DNA from: Tetracentron sinense
Lineage: Eukaryota; Streptophyta; Magnoliopsida; Trochodendrales; Trochodendraceae
Direction: 5' to 3'
Assembly: GCA_015143295.1 (NCBI GenBank)
Contig: CM026556.1
Span: 17,918,547-17,982,546 of the forward strand
Length of the DNA stretch: 64,000 nucleotides
Positions 21,522-32,551 of the stretch are shown in pieces. The notes under the pieces were generated by a model. That model did not search any database and was not told where the DNA came from. It saw nothing but the letters and a program-made list of their open reading frames with translations. Every line of letters starts with the position of its first letter. Positions within the stretch are counted from its first letter, which is position 1. The position numbers were made by a program, and so were the translations under genes.

Positions 21522-24500
21522 GAAATCAAGAAAAATTCCAAGAGTGGCGACAAGAAACCCCAAGGTGTTCAATGTTATGAATGTCATGGCTTCGGTCATA
21601 TTTCACCTAACTATCCTAACAAGAAGAAAAGTAAGGGCAAGGTGATGAATGCCTGTTGGGATGACAGTGATTCCGAGAATGAAAAATCAGACAGTTCTTC
21701 TTCTAGTGAAGAAACTGAAAATCATACTGCTTTCACTGTGTCCCTTTCTGGGATTCTTGAGACTACCTCGTTAGTTGATGAGAAGGATAGAAGTGATGAA
21801 AGTATTCACGCTGAGTCAAGTGGAGACACTGAGAAGAGTCATACTGACTCTGAAAGTGATGAAGAGTTGAAAAAAACTTATGATAAGTTGTATTCTGAAA
21901 GTTTGAAACTGACTAAAGCAAAAATCTCTTTGAGCAAAAAACTCAAAATCATTCAAAATGAAAGAGATACTTGTAAACTAGAAGCAAAGGAGATGAATGC
22001 TTTAGTTAGTCAGCTTGAAAATGAGAAAGAAGCTTTTTCTGAAAAAGTTAAATGTCTTTTGGAAGAAAATGTCTCATTGACTAATGTTGTCAGAAGATTA
22101 GAAGTTGAAAGAGACACTTCCTTGAAAGAAGTTGGAGAGTCAAGGACTCAATTAGTGGAGCTGGAATCTTTAAAAGAATCTCTTGTCAATAAGGTGAAAT
22201 TTCTTGAAAAAGAACATCATATAACCCTTAAAGACAAGACTTACTTGATTCAGAAGGTCTATACTCTTGAAAAAGAAGTTAGAATGTTTGGAAATACTAG
22301 CTGCCTAGATGAATTAGTTAGAAAATATGGATCAAATTCTAATAGATCTGGGATAGGACATGCTGACACACCAGCTGGTCCTTTAGCTGTTGGTACAATG
22401 GCTAGTGCTGTGTTTGAACCAATACATTCTGATCCCAAAGTGAATGTACCTTCCACATCAAGTACTATGGCTTATACAAATGTTGTAAAGCCTAGAAATG
22501 CAGCTCCTAGGGTGAATGCTTTGAGGAATCAAATTCCTTTTAGAAGAAATCCTCCTCCTTTTTCTAGATTCACACCCACATGTCACTTTTGTGGTGTAAG
22601 AGGTCACATGCGACCAAACTATAATGTGTTTAGAAGATCTCCCCGAAATGGTTCATGGAACCAAAATCAAAGTCAAGGGAATCTTAAAATGCAGATTCAA
22701 GTTCTGGCTGAAAAATCTAGAATTTTGAGCGAAGATGTCAATAGGATAGCTCAAATGTCTAGAAATGAAAATGGTCCATTAAATCCTTATGATTACTCAA
22801 GAGGAAAGAATGTGACATATCATAATGCTAGAACTGAACAGAACAGAAAAAGGTCTAGAAGGTCTAAAAAGAAAAATGTCTCTACTACACAGAACAATAT
22901 TCAAATGTGTAAACAAAGTTTAAGAACTGTGTATGTGAGAAAGGATGATCTTAAGTGCCTTATCATTCATACTGCCTTTAAAGCCCAAAACACAGAAATG
23001 TGGTACTTTGACAGTGGGTGTTCTCGGCATATGACAGGTAACAAGTCCTTATTTACTCAATTTGAGGACTGTCCAGATGGGACTGTTACTTTTGGCGATG
23101 GAAGAAAGTCATTAGTTAAAGGGAAGGGTATCATCGATTCACCAGGCATACCAAAATTGAAAAATGCCTTGTTTGTTGAAGGACTAAAAGCTAATTTAAT
23201 TAACATAAGTCAACTATGTGATGAAAACCATGCTGTGCACTTTACCCAAAATAAATGCTTAGTCATTAATGGTAAAGGTAAGTGTGTTCTAGAAGGGTTG
23301 AGAACCACTGACAATTGCTACGGCTTAATCCCTAGTACTAATTTCTCAAATGTCTGTAATAGGGCTAAAATTGAGGAAGTTGATTTGTGGCACCGTAGGC
23401 TAGGTCACATGAACTTCAAAGACCTATGCAAAATTTCAAAGCAAGAACTTGTGAGAGATGTGCCCAAACTAGGAAAGCCTTCTTCTACTATGTGTGGACC
23501 ATGTCAGATTGGTAAACAAATTAGAACCCCACATAAGAAGACTTTAAGTATTGCTACTTCATATCCACTGGAATTAATTCATATGGATCTTATGGGTCCT
23601 ACAAGATTTGAAAGTCTGGGTGGAAAGCGATACATCCTAGTCATGGTTGATGATTTCTCAAGAATGTCATGGGTGGCATTTATAAGAGAAAAATCCGATG
23701 CTTTTGAAAATTTCAAAAGTATTTGCTTGAAAATTCAAAATGAGAAAAGATGCCCAATCACTCGAATTCGAAGTGATCATGGAAAGGAGTTTGAAAACTT
23801 TAAGTACAATGACTTTTGTAATGAGTCGGGTATCAAACATGAATTTTCTGCACCCATTACACCTCAGCAGAATGGTGTTGTGGAGAGGAAGAACAGGGTT
23901 CTCCAAGAGATGGCTAGAGTTATGCTTCATAGCAATAATCTAGCTTCTCATTTCTGGGCTGAAGCAGTGAACACTGCTTGTTATATAGTTAATCGAGTTT
24001 TTCTAAGGCCTGGAACAAAGAAAACCCCATATGAGTTGTGGAATAACAAGAAACCAAGTGTCAAGTACTTTCGAGAATTCGGAAGTAAATGCTATATCTT
24101 AAAAGATAGAGAGCAACTGGGCAAATTTGAATCCCGGAGTGATGAAGGGATATTTCTTGGATATTCCACAAACAGTAGAGCTTATCGAGTGTATAACTTG
24201 AGAACCTCTACAATTATGGAGTCCATCAATGTAGTTGTGGATGACTCTGGTGTTGAAAATGTGCAACTTGAGGATGATGATAATGCTGGAAATGAAAATG
24301 TTGAAACTTCTTCAACTCCACTTATTACTAAGCAATCATCTCCATTAAAACCCACACATCCTAGGGTCATAAGTCCTCACAACTCCACAGATATAATTGG
24401 TGATCTTGAAAGTGGAGTGAGAACAAGGAAACAAATTGAAAATGAAGTTAGCTACATTTGCTATATTTCATCTTTTGAACCCAAGAATGTAGCTGAAGCC

Positions 24501-26003
24501 CTTACAGATGACAATTGGATCAATGCAATGCAAGAAGAGTTACTTCAGTTTACTAGGAATGATGTTTGGTATTTAGTACCTAGGCCTAACAATACAAATG
24601 TGATAAGTACCAAATGGATTTTCAAGAACAAAACTGATGAAAAAGGTACTATCATAAGAAATAAGGCTAGGTTAGTTGCACAAGGATACACCCAAATTGA
24701 AGGTATTGACTTCGATGAGACCTTTGCTCCTGTAGTCAGGCTAGAATCAATCAGAATTCTTCTAGCTGTGGCTTGCCATATGAAATTCAAGTTGTTTCAA
24801 ATGGATGTTAAGAGTGCCTTTTTGAATGGCCTTCTACAGGAAGAAGTCTATGTGGAACAACCAAAAGGGTTTGAAGATCCACATCACCTTAATCAAGTTT
24901 ATCGATTAAAAAGGGCCCTCTATGGTTTAAAGCAAGCTCCAAGAGCTTGGTATGAGAGGTTGACTACTTATCTGTTGGAAAAGGGATTTTCGAGAGGGGG
25001 AGTAGACAGAACCGTTTTTATAAAAAATGTGAAAGGTGATATTGTCATCGCCCAGATCTATGTTGATGACATTGTGTTTGGTTCCACATTAGACTTACAT
25101 GCTCAATCATTTGCTGAACAAATGAAGAATGAATTTGAAATGAGCATGGTAGGTGAGCTGAATTTCTTCCTTGGTCTTCAGATCAAGCAATTTGATTCTG
25201 GGATCTCAGTATCTCAAATCAAATATGCTAAAAATCTGGTGAAGAAATTTGGTATGAGTTCTGCTAAGCATGCTAGGACTCCTATGAGTTCTACAACAAA
25301 ACTTAGTAAAGATACTTCAGGCAAGGATGTTGATCAAACTACTTACAGAAGCATGATTGGTAGTTTGCTCTACCTAACTGCTACTAGACCAGACATTGCC
25401 TTTAGTGTTGGAGCATGTGCTCGCTATCAAGCAAGCCCAAAAGAGTCTCACTTACTTGCAGTCAAGCGTATCATTAGATATGTAAGTGGAACTCCATCAT
25501 TTGGCCTCTGGTATTCTTTTGATACCAATGCCACAATAGTTGGATATTCCGATGCCGACTGGGCCGGAAATGCTGATGATAGGAAGAGCACCTCCGAAGG
25601 GTGTTTCTATATTGGAAACTGCTTAGTTGCTTGGCTTAGCAAAAAGCAGAATTCAATTTCATTGTCCACTGCCGAAGCTGAGTACATAGCAGCTGGCAGT
25701 TGTTGTACTCAACTTCTGTGGATGAAGCAGATGTTGCATGATTACGGGATTGAACAAGGCACTATGACTGTGTATTGTGATAATTCAAGTGCTATCAATA
25801 TTTCCAAAAATCCCGTTCAACATTCTTGCACAAAACACATTGACATTAGGCATCACTTCATTCCTGATTTAGTTGAGCAAAATGTTGTGTGTATTGAGTA
25901 TGTCCAAACAGAGAAACAATATGCAGACATTCTCACAAAACCCTTAGATTCCCTTAGGTTTGAATTCCTTAGGAAATCCATCGGTTTGTGCGGAGTTGAG
26001 TGA
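21522..26003 (+). CDS. pol: TE-A gag C-terminus and pol polyprotein (PR, IN, RT, RNase H)
   Basis: Open in one frame from the second TGA to the stop at 26001-26003. In order: knuckle-1 [14 protein letters not shown] (21573-21614); an acidic serine-rich stretch; a coiled coil of heptad-like leucine and charged residues (about 21860-22310); knuckle-2 [14 protein letters not shown] (22581-22622); protease [14 protein letters not shown] (about 23001); GAG-pre-integrase [11 protein letters not shown] (about 23385); integrase with D (HMDLMG), D (RSDHGKEF) and E (GVVERKN) at about 23580-23900; RT with [12 protein letters not shown] and catalytic YVDD (about 25057); RNase H with SDADWAGN (about 25550) and [20 protein letters not shown]. 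Enzyme motifs are intact. In both knuckles the fourth cysteine is tyrosine. Confidence 0.93.
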   Translation, partial: EIKKNSKSGDKKPQGVQCYECHGFGHISPNYPNKKKSKGKVMNACWDDSDSENEKSDSSSSSEETENHTAFTVSLSGILETTSLVDEKDRSDESIHAESSGDTEKSHTDSESDEELKKTYDKLYSESLKLTKAKISLSKKLKIIQNERDTCKLEAKEMNALVSQLENEKEAFSEKVKCLLEENVSLTNVVRRLEVERDTSLKEVGESRTQLVELESLKESLVNKVKFLEKEHHITLKDKTYLIQKVYTLEKEVRMFGNTSCLDELVRKYGSNSNRSGIGHADTPAGPLAVGTMASAVFEPIHSDPKVNVPSTSSTMAYTNVVKPRNAAPRVNALRNQIPFRRNPPPFSRFTPTCHFCGVRGHMRPNYNVFRRSPRNGSWNQNQSQGNLKMQIQVLAEKSRILSEDVNRIAQMSRNENGPLNPYDYSRGKNVTYHNARTEQNRKRSRRSKKKNVSTTQNNIQMCKQSLRTVYVRKDDLKCLIIHTAFKAQNTEMWYFDSGCSRHMTGNKSLFTQFEDCPDGTVTFGDGRKSLVKGKGIIDSPGIPKLKNALFVEGLKANLINISQLCDENHAVHFTQNKCLVINGKGKCVLEGLRTTDNCYGLIPSTNFSNVCNRAKIEEVDLWHRRLGHMNFKDLCKISKQELVRDVPKLGKPSSTMCGPCQIGKQIRTPHKKTLSIATSYPLELIHMDLMGPTRFESLGGKRYILVMVDDFSRMSWVAFIREKSDAFENFKSICLKIQNEKRCPITRIRSDHGKEFENFKYNDFCNESGIKHEFSAPITPQQNGVVERKNRVLQEMARVMLHSNNLASHFWAEAVNTACYIVNRVFLRPGTKKTPYELWNNKKPSVKYFREFGSKCYILKDREQLGKFESRSDEGIFLGYSTNSRAYRVYNLRTSTIMESINVVVDDSGVENVQLEDDDNAGNENVETSSTPLITKQSSPLKPTHPRVISPHNSTDIIGDLESGVRTRKQIENEVSYICYISSFEPKNVAEALTDDNWINAMQEELLQFTRNDVWYLVPRPNNTNVISTKWIFKNKTDEKGTIIRNKARLVAQGYTQIEGIDFDETFAPVVRLESIRILLAVACHMKFKLFQMDVKSAFLNGLLQEEVYVEQPKGFEDPHHLNQVYRLKRALYGLKQAPRAWYERLTTYLLEKGFSRGGVDRTVFIKNVKGDIVIAQIYVDDIVFGSTLDLHAQSFAEQMKNEFEMSMVGELNFFLGLQIKQFDSGISVSQIKYAKNLVKKFGMSSAKHARTPMSSTTKLSKDTSGKDVDQTTYRSMIGSLLYLTATRPDIAFSVGACARYQASPKESHLLAVKRIIRYVSGTPSFGLWYSFDTNATIVGYSDADWAGNADDRKSTSEGCFYIGNCLVAWLSKKQNSISLSTAEAEYIAAGSCCTQLLWMKQMLHDYGIEQGTMTVYCDNSSAINISKNPVQHSCTKHIDIRHHFIPDLVEQNVVCIEYVQTEKQYADILTKPLDSLRFEFLRKSIGLCGVE

Positions 26004-27421
26004 TGGTGTGCTTTCTTCATAACCTATGTGTTATTCTTGTTGGATTTTAAGTCACAGAGCTATTTTTTGTTGTTTTCTTTAATTAATAAAAATTCAAAAA
26101 CATTAAAAAAAAAAAAAAAAAAAAATTGAAAGTATTGCAAAAAATAATGTGTTTGTATGACCTTCTTTCCTATCATTATGCTTAAAGTTATTCCTTTGAA
26201 ATCATAATTGAATATTAATTCCAAGGGTAAATCAATCATAGGATTGTGTAAATAAGGATAGTTCAACTATTAGTTCTATCTGGTGATTTAAAATGGTCAT
26301 GGTCACCAATCTCAGTTAGAGTTGAGTAAACAATGATGTAATGTGTTGCACATGCATTCTAACTGATTTTTGAGATGGTATTAGTTCCTATTTATAGATT
26401 CTAATATTATATCATATGGTTCCCTAGTTTAATCAAATCTAGTATAACCAAAGTGATTAAAATTCCATAAGATGAGTCCCCTAGTTTAAAAAAAAAAAAA
26501 ATTATTGACATGGAAAGGACTACCTTTGAGTTTGTGTGATAGCTGCTAGTGAATGCAAACAGTGAGAAATGGCTACCTAGACAAATAGTAGGTATCTATA
26601 TGGGTTGCTAGTGTGAAAGCCCCCACTGTCATTAGAGAGGGCTACCTTCTCACTTGAGTGAAAGTCACCAATGTCCAAAGAAAAGATAATGTGTAAAATT
26701 TGATCATAAACTGAAATTACCTTATAGATCAAATTTGGGGTAAACATTGCTCATCATAATTCTATGGATGGTTCTTGGTTTTAATTCTAGTTTTTGAACA
26801 TTCTAGAGTACCTTTATGCTATAATATCAAAATCTTGTTTTGTGGATGAAACCAATCCTCAGAGTCATGTTATGAATTTTTAATATTACACACACATTAC
26901 TTCTGAGCATTTATTTACTCTAAATGTGGATTTGATGCAAAAATCAAAATCAATCACTTATGGAAACTAAAAGTTCTTAACAGAATCCTTATTCATAACT
27001 ATTCTGTAAGATACATTCTTGGTTAAATTTTTTTTTGATTTTGATGAAATAAATGTTTGCATAAGTGCATAGTTGTTAGGTGATTTTGAGGTGAAAATGA
27101 GTTTAAGTCTTGCTTTGGTTGAGGGGGAGAAAAATGATTATAAGTAAAAAAATTTCAGAAAATTTTCCAGACCACCGATCGCTCGGTGTTAATGACCGAT
27201 CGATCGGTCTTTCGTGAACAGGGTTTTAAAACCCTCATTTCTCAGTTTCCTATTATTTTGTTCTCCGAACTCTAGAGCAATCCCTCGGTCCCTTCTTCTC
27301 CAAATCTCTCTTACGTTCATCTCTTTCTACTCCAAGGGTCTCCTAGCATCTAAAAAGGTAATCTTTAATCATTTTCTTGATTTTGGTTTACTTTTAACAT
27401 CTAGGGCATCAAAAATTCATC
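26004..27421 (+). other. TE-A non-coding region between pol and 3' ORF
   Basis: About 1.4 kb, AT-rich, with an A run at 26104-26124 and another near 26488-26501. A purine tract GAGGGGGAGA at 27121-27130 resembles the polypurine tract. A pair of CGATCG palindromes lies at 27175-27207, followed by TTTTAAAACCC. AAAAAGGTAATC at about 27353-27364 could be a splice donor, with CTCCTTAG or TTATTCTAG near 27440-27452 as acceptors. Splicing is only inferred. No other gene is seen. Confidence 0.6.
27175..27207 (+). promoter_or_regulatory. Internal CGATCG palindrome pair upstream of the TE-A 3' ORF
   Basis: CCGATCGCTCGG at 27175-27186 and CCGATCGATCGG at 27196-27207, the same two 12-mers in the same order and nearly the same spacing as the first two in the LTR (19699-19730). 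TTTTCCAGA just before them is also like the LTR module. They lie about 215 bp before the ATG of the 3' ORF. A role as internal promoter element is possible but unproven. Confidence 0.45.
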
Positions 27422-28708
27422 ATGATTTTCTCATACTCCTTAGTTATTCTAGCATTCCTCATGTCCGGTGTCTCTAAATGCCGGAGACTGGTCCTCAATA
27501 ACCAAGAGGATCCTCTAGAGGAAGAGGAACACAATGAGCCATACTCTTTCACTCCAATAGGACATGGGATTTCAATAGGGGATCGACCAATCCGTAGAAT
27601 GGTGGATTCTATTACTGAAAATCGCCAAAAGTCTTTGGCAGATAAAACCTGGAAACAAAAGGGAAAAGCTAGTTCATCTTCAAATGTTCTATTGGGTCCC
27701 TTCATTAGCCCTAGTGCTACTCAGCTTTATAGTGAGTATTTTAGTAAAAAGGGTGTTATGGTTGAAAGGAGCATTAGAATTTCAGATTTTGGTGATTATT
27801 ACCTTTCTAAGCTCATTACCGATCATAACTGGGAAGGTCTTCTGACTTTATCCGGTCCTGCTCCTATTCAGTTAGTCCAGGAATTTTACTCAAATTTCTC
27901 TGAAATCAACTTTAAAACCTGGTCTTTTAAATCTCGATCTTTAGAACAGTCAGTTTTGATAAATCCAAATGTCATTGCTAAATTTCTTGGTTGTCCTCGA
28001 GTTCTAGATGCCTATTATCCTTATAAATACAAGAAAGATGAGGATAAAGAATCTATGAACGATGTAGTCACCTTTCTTTGTGGTGCTCCTACACTTTGGG
28101 TTGGTTCCTTAATAGAAGTAACAAAACTCACTAGGGATGCCAGACTTGTAAACCTAGTAATGAGTGCCAACATCCACCCAAAGGTTCATACTGCAGACCT
28201 TAGGGAAGATAGAGCTCGATTTTTATTCAGTCTCCTTCGTGGACATGATATTGACCTTGCAGCACACATAATTGATTTGATGATTCAAGCCCATCAAACT
28301 CAAACTGTGGTTGGAGCTCTTCCGTTTGGATCCCTAATTACTAAACTCTTTGGTTCTCAAGGGATTATTGCTCCTCCTGGAGTTCCTACTCGTAATCCGA
28401 AAGGTCCAATCAACAAAAAGACCATCGCTCAGAGTTTCTCTCATGCTTCAGTTCGAGATATTGAGGAGGAAGCTGATTTTGGTACAGGATCCTCTCATCC
28501 ACCTCCGGCCACGATTGATGATCTAGCCAGAATGATGAGAGAGATGCAGATGGATCTCTCGATGCATCTTTCATCCTACCAAGAGTTCACCACAGAGATC
28601 CGTGGAAGACTTGGATCACTCGATGCAGCAGTGCTGGGCGTACAGAGAGATGTTCGTGATTTTAGAGCTTATTATGAGTCTCATCTCACTTCAGATGATG
28701 AGGAGTGA
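27422..28708 (+). CDS. TE-A extra 3' ORF (env-position ORF, plant transposon-associated domain)
   Basis: An intact 428-codon ORF between pol and the 3' LTR on the coding strand, the place of the env-like ORF in Sireviruses. The N-terminus MIFSYSLVILAFLMSGVSKC is hydrophobic and could be a signal sequence, or translation may start at the internal Met of MSGVSKCRR. The middle part (about residues 95-320) reads LVQEFYSNFSEINFKTWSFK, NPNVIAKFLGCPRVLDAYYP, ARFLFSLLRGHDIDLAAHII and LPFGSLITKLFGSQGI, resembling a domain found in plant transposon-derived proteins (Pfam calls one such family putative plant transposon protein). The C-terminus (MREMQMDLSMHLSSYQEFTT onward) may form a short coiled coil. 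No fusion peptide or clear C-terminal membrane anchor is visible, so it is not a convincing envelope protein. Function unknown. Confidence 0.75.
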   Translation: MIFSYSLVILAFLMSGVSKCRRLVLNNQEDPLEEEEHNEPYSFTPIGHGISIGDRPIRRMVDSITENRQKSLADKTWKQKGKASSSSNVLLGPFISPSATQLYSEYFSKKGVMVERSIRISDFGDYYLSKLITDHNWEGLLTLSGPAPIQLVQEFYSNFSEINFKTWSFKSRSLEQSVLINPNVIAKFLGCPRVLDAYYPYKYKKDEDKESMNDVVTFLCGAPTLWVGSLIEVTKLTRDARLVNLVMSANIHPKVHTADLREDRARFLFSLLRGHDIDLAAHIIDLMIQAHQTQTVVGALPFGSLITKLFGSQGIIAPPGVPTRNPKGPINKKTIAQSFSHASVRDIEEEADFGTGSSHPPPATIDDLARMMREMQMDLSMHLSSYQEFTTEIRGRLGSLDAAVLGVQRDVRDFRAYYESHLTSDDEE

Positions 28709-28984
28709 TAGTTAGTTTGATGTACTAGGATACTTCTAATGTTTCACTTTTATATTTGGGAGTTTCCTGTAGTCCTAGTATTAGATTGAGACATTTGATG
28801 CATTTTGTATTGGTTGTACTTAGTACAAACCTCTTTTGTATGTTCTTGATTTGAATGCATATGAGATGATGTTTGATATTTTACTCTAATTTTCTGTTAT
28901 CTCATCTCTTATACTGATTTTTCCTTAATTCTTTCATTCCTATTTCGCCTTTGGCATTACGAGCCAAAAAGGGGGAGAGTAGAT

Positions 28985-29122
28985 GATATTTGTGATAGAT
29001 GATGGTTTATGGAATGGATATGGATATGTTGATATTTGTGATAGATGATGGTTTATGGAATGGATATGCATATGTTGATATTTGTGATAGATGATGGTTT
29101 ATGGAATGGATATGGATATGTT
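28985..29122 (+). repeat. Three tandem 46-bp repeats in TE-A
   Basis: A unit beginning GATATTTGTGATAGATGATG is present three times in a row with one or two differences (GGATATGGATATG or GGATATGCATATG). It lies just after an internal polypurine-like tract. Such arrays commonly arise by slippage during reverse transcription. No function is evident. Confidence 0.9.
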
Positions 29123-29410
29123 GCTAATGGAATGGATATTTTTTCTTATAGATAAACCTGTTATGCTCGTGCTCGATGATGCTCTATTTTTTCTTTAAAT
29201 ATTATTTCCCATGTTTCTCAGGTTTTTGGTTGAGCTTGTGCAGGCAAACAGGTTCTCAGATTGTTAACAGGTTCTCAGATTGTTGGAACATGACAAGTTG
29301 AATGTCATGAGATTCTTTAGTCATGTAAAGGTTCACTTTTCCATTTTTGAATCATTTGGGAAATTTTGAACCTAGTATGTGAGATAGTCTTGTTTTGTCC
29401 CGGAATTGCC

Positions 29411-29422
29411 AAAGGGGGAGAT
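29411..29422 (+). other. TE-A polypurine tract
   Basis: AAAGGGGGAGAT immediately upstream of the TG of the 3' LTR. It would prime plus-strand DNA synthesis. It is intact. Confidence 0.93.
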
Positions 29423-30638
29423 TGTAAATCCAAAAATAGGTGTTGGCAAATTCCGTGATCTTTAGATAGGTCATAAGAGTTGTGTCTTGTTCAACTTGTC
29501 GGAAGAGTTAAAGTTTCAAGAAGACTGAAGATATTGAAGAAAAAGCTTCTACTCCGGATCTAGACAGGTAATGGACTTAGAGACCCCTACCTAGGTTGGA
29601 TTTGACTTAGATAACTCTAAACATACCTAGGAGAATAGTTTTAAGCCTACCAAAGAGGTTTGATCTATTTTGAATCAAACAAAAACAAAAGAAAAATGTT
29701 TAGGCTGAAATTCTGTCTCAACCGATCGCTCGGTGTTGTGACCGATCGATCGGTGGCCTACCGAGCAATCAGTGGCTATCGACTGGTCAAAAACTTTGTA
29801 TGGGGTATTTTTCCAGAGAGACTATTTTTAACCGATCTCTCGGTGAAAGTAGCGATCGATCGGTTTTGGACCGAGCGATCGGTAATAAGCACTGATCGAT
29901 CGGTCCTCGTAAACATAATTTTATTTTTTCTGGACTCTTTTCTAAACCATATATAAACAACTTTTTGGAGACCTAATTCGTATCTTTGTTTATTTTTGAA
30001 AGAGTAGAGGTCTGAGAAACCCTTCTAGGGCTTTTTCCATTGTTATTCATAGATCCTTAGTGATCCCTCCTTTTTCAATCATCCTAGAGAATGCAAGTAT
30101 AGATCTATTCGTTTGATCTTGCATTGTGTGATCTCAGATCTATATGAGATTCCTCTAGGGTTTGAAGCTTTCTAAATTGATTCACAACCCTACACTTCGT
30201 GTGTATGTCCGGTGTATGATCCGGAGCCTTCGTGGAAGGAGATCGATCGTGTGTGATCGTGGTATTGAAGTAGATTGAGAAGATTTGGTCGGTTAGGAAC
30301 CGAAGCTGCTACAGCGGAGATCGAACCTGCTGGTTCGTGGAAATCAAGAGTAAGATTCTGTACCTAGGAACGTCGAGTCCGGTTTGGGTAAGGTCTTGTC
30401 TTGTACTTGAATTCTTCTTATAGTGAAGTTTGTTGCTGGACGAGGTCCCGTGGTTTTTTTTCCGTAAGGGTTTTCCACGTAAAAATCTGCTGTGTTTGAT
30501 TTGTGTGGATTGTTTGTGTGAATGGTTCATTGATTTCCAATCTAATTAGACAAAAAAATAAAAAATGGTTAGAAGTTCTTAGATAGACCTATTCACCCCC
30601 CCTCTAGGTCATAGAGATCATTGATCAGAGTAATTTCA
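29423..30638 (+). mobile_element. TE-A 3' LTR
   Basis: 1216 bp, the same length as the 5' LTR, ending TAATTTCA and followed by the GGGTC duplication. It differs from the 5' LTR at about 26 positions by eye, mostly C/T and A/G changes, including several in the CGATCG palindromes at about 29720-29905. TATA box TATATAAA at 29950-29957. At commonly used plant LTR substitution rates this suggests an insertion on the order of one million years ago. That figure is rough. Confidence 0.93.
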
Positions 30639-31948
30639 GGGTCAAACCCATTTCCCCTTTAATTATGTTAATCAAATAATTACTAAAATAATCCCTTAGT
30701 TTAAATTAACAATTAATTTAAACAATAGATTAACTATTAATCTATTTAATTAAATAATTAACTTTTAATCACTTAAAATAATTGATTAACTTTTAATCAC
30801 TTAAAATAATTGATTAACTTTTAATCAATTATTGAGCTTGTATTTCTTATGTGAGCACCTCCACAGATTGCTCTGGGACATTCTTACCCTGACTTATCCA
30901 ATGTTATCCCATTGACCCTAAATGAGAATTACATCGGAATTGTAAGTGACGTGAGATATCCATGTTGCAATTGAATCCTAGTGTATGTACATTAATCATT
31001 ACGGATCCCGCCACATGAACTTTTAAATTCGATTTATCCTTCCAAATACATTATCCCTAATGGGCCTTCGAGATTGACATACTATCTAACCCATAGCCCA
31101 TTGCAAATCATCCGGGTTTCCCCATTGCAAATCATCCGGGTTTCCAAGACTTATGATTAAGCCATGAGAAACAATTTCTCATGAAAAATATTTTGAAAAA
31201 ATCCTTTTATAAGTATAATACCTTTTAATAAAAGTATATTTCAAAACTTATTTTTTTTTCAAAATCACCTGTGTAGGATTTGAACTTAATCAACTGTCTT
31301 ACCCGAAACTTGGATAATCTCTCAAATTAATGAGCATGGATTTCTTGTTTGAAATTCATCATGACTCGAACAACTTTATGACTATCCAACTGTCACTGTA
31401 TTGTATTCCCTAAGAAAGAAAATATGTTGGTAGAATCAAAATAGTTAGATCACTGCCCAGTCATAGATGAATTCATCAGATCTAAGGATCATCGAAACCG
31501 TTCAATGTGAATGAGAGACCAACTATCTGATAGTATGTTTATGCAAGAGGTCTCTCATTGAATGCAATTAGTCAGTGTACATTTAAACACCCATATGCTG
31601 ATGTGTAGTCTCCACTACAATAGTTCGAGATAAAACTACATCCCAACTATTGAGAACATCTTAGCATTCTGGCAGCTATATAAGTGAAGTGCCCAACTTC
31701 ACCCACAGCTGTGACTATATAAGGTATAAGGAACCGGAAAGTTATATCTACTTATGATAATCTAATCACATAACTTTCCTACAATATATCCTATGGACCT
31801 TTATCGATATCTCATATCGTATAGATCATCTCATGATCATGGTCAATTACCCATAATGAATACGCAATAGATTAAGAAGAAGCATTTATTAATCAAATTA
31901 ATAAGGTTTTAACAATTTAAATGACTTTTCTGGGCATCATGTCCAACA
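30639..31948 (-). mobile_element. TE-B 3' LTR, upstream part
   Basis: From the GGGTC duplication to the LTR start TGTTGGACATGATGCCC (element strand, ending at plus 31948). AT-rich, non-coding. It contains two adjacent copies of GCAAATCATCCGGGTTTCC near 31105-31145 and tandem AATTGATTAACTTTTAATCA copies near 30777-30830. Both LTR parts together make about 2.26 kb, which is long for Copia. The polypurine tract (plus CTCCTACTTGCCCTA) abuts it at 31951-31965. No gene is seen. Confidence 0.75.
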
Positions 31949-31990
31949 ATCTCCTACTTGCCCTAAAAGTCACTATGCCATAGATTTCAA

Positions 31991-32521
31991 TCACATACTG
32001 TCTAAGTGTGTTACAAAAACTTTATCTGATAAAGCCTTGGTCATCGGGTCTGCAACATTAAGTTGAGACCTAATCTTTGTAACCACTACATCTTGCCTAT
32101 CAATGATCTCACGAATGAGATGATACTTCCGCTCCACATGTTTCATCCTTTTGTGGTTCCTAGGTTCTTTGCTATGGGCTACTACACCATTACTATCACA
32201 GAAGAGAGTGATAAGTCTGAGTGTTGAAGGAACATTTCCTAGCTCTTGCAAAAACCTTATGAATCAGACTGCTTCTTTTGTTGCTTCTGAAGATGCAATA
32301 TATTCTACTTCTATGGTGGAGTCAGTAATACTCTTCTGCTTTATGCTGTGCCAATTGACAGCAGCACCACCCAGTGTAAACACATACCCAGATGTGGAAG
32401 CTCTATTGTCCGGATCAGATTGGAAATTGGAATCAGTATAACCCAGTCCAACTAAATCTTCTGATTGAAAGGTAAGCACATAATCCCTAGTCCTTTTCAG
32501 GTACTTCATAATGTGCTTCAC
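31991..32521 (-). pseudogene. TE-B Copia RNase H
   Basis: The minus strand reads MKHIMKYLKRTRDYVLTFQS, GYTDSNFQSDPDNRASTSGY and ITDSTIEVEYIASSEATKEA (32521-32264). After a break it reads LFCDSNGVVAHSKEPRNHKR and VADPMTKALSDK (32251-31991). These are the Copia RNase H hallmarks; D in GYTDS, E in EVEYIA and D in FCDSNG are visible. The terminal segment ends about 40 bases from the polypurine tract. The two pieces are in different frames. Confidence 0.85.
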
Positions 32522-32551
32522 TGCAGTCCAATGATTAACACTTGGATTGCT

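Larger units (their letters stand above)
28709..29422 (+). other. TE-A 3' non-coding region and polypurine tracts
   Basis: Contains an internal purine tract AAAAAGGGGGAGAGT at about 28965-28979, three 46-bp direct repeats (28985-29122), a short duplication CAGGTTCTCAGATTGTT near 29250-29285, and the terminal polypurine tract AAAGGGGGAGAT at 29411-29422 directly before the 3' LTR. Several polypurine-like tracts are a reported feature of Sireviruses. No ORF of interest. Confidence 0.8.
19400..30638 (+). mobile_element. TE-A: Sirevirus-like Copia retrotransposon, nearly complete
   Basis: An 11,239-bp element with two 1216-bp LTRs (19400-20615 and 29423-30638), each starting TGTAAATCC and ending TAATTTCA. 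It is flanked by a perfect 5-bp duplication GGGTC (19395-19399, 30639-30643). It has an initiator tRNA-Met primer-binding site, gag with coiled coil and two zinc knuckles, pol in Copia order, an extra ORF 3' of pol, several AAAGGGGGAGA-type purine tracts and a final polypurine tract. The long gag with coiled coil, the 3' extra ORF and repeated purine tracts fit the SIRE/Maximus (Sirevirus) lineage. By eye the LTRs differ at about 26 sites (about 2%), so it is the youngest datable insertion here. Confidence 0.93.

Noticed and set aside
27422-28708. Calling the TE-A 3' ORF a viral envelope gene.
   Set aside because: There is no C-terminal membrane anchor, fusion peptide or cysteine pattern typical of envelope proteins. 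Only the position suggests env.
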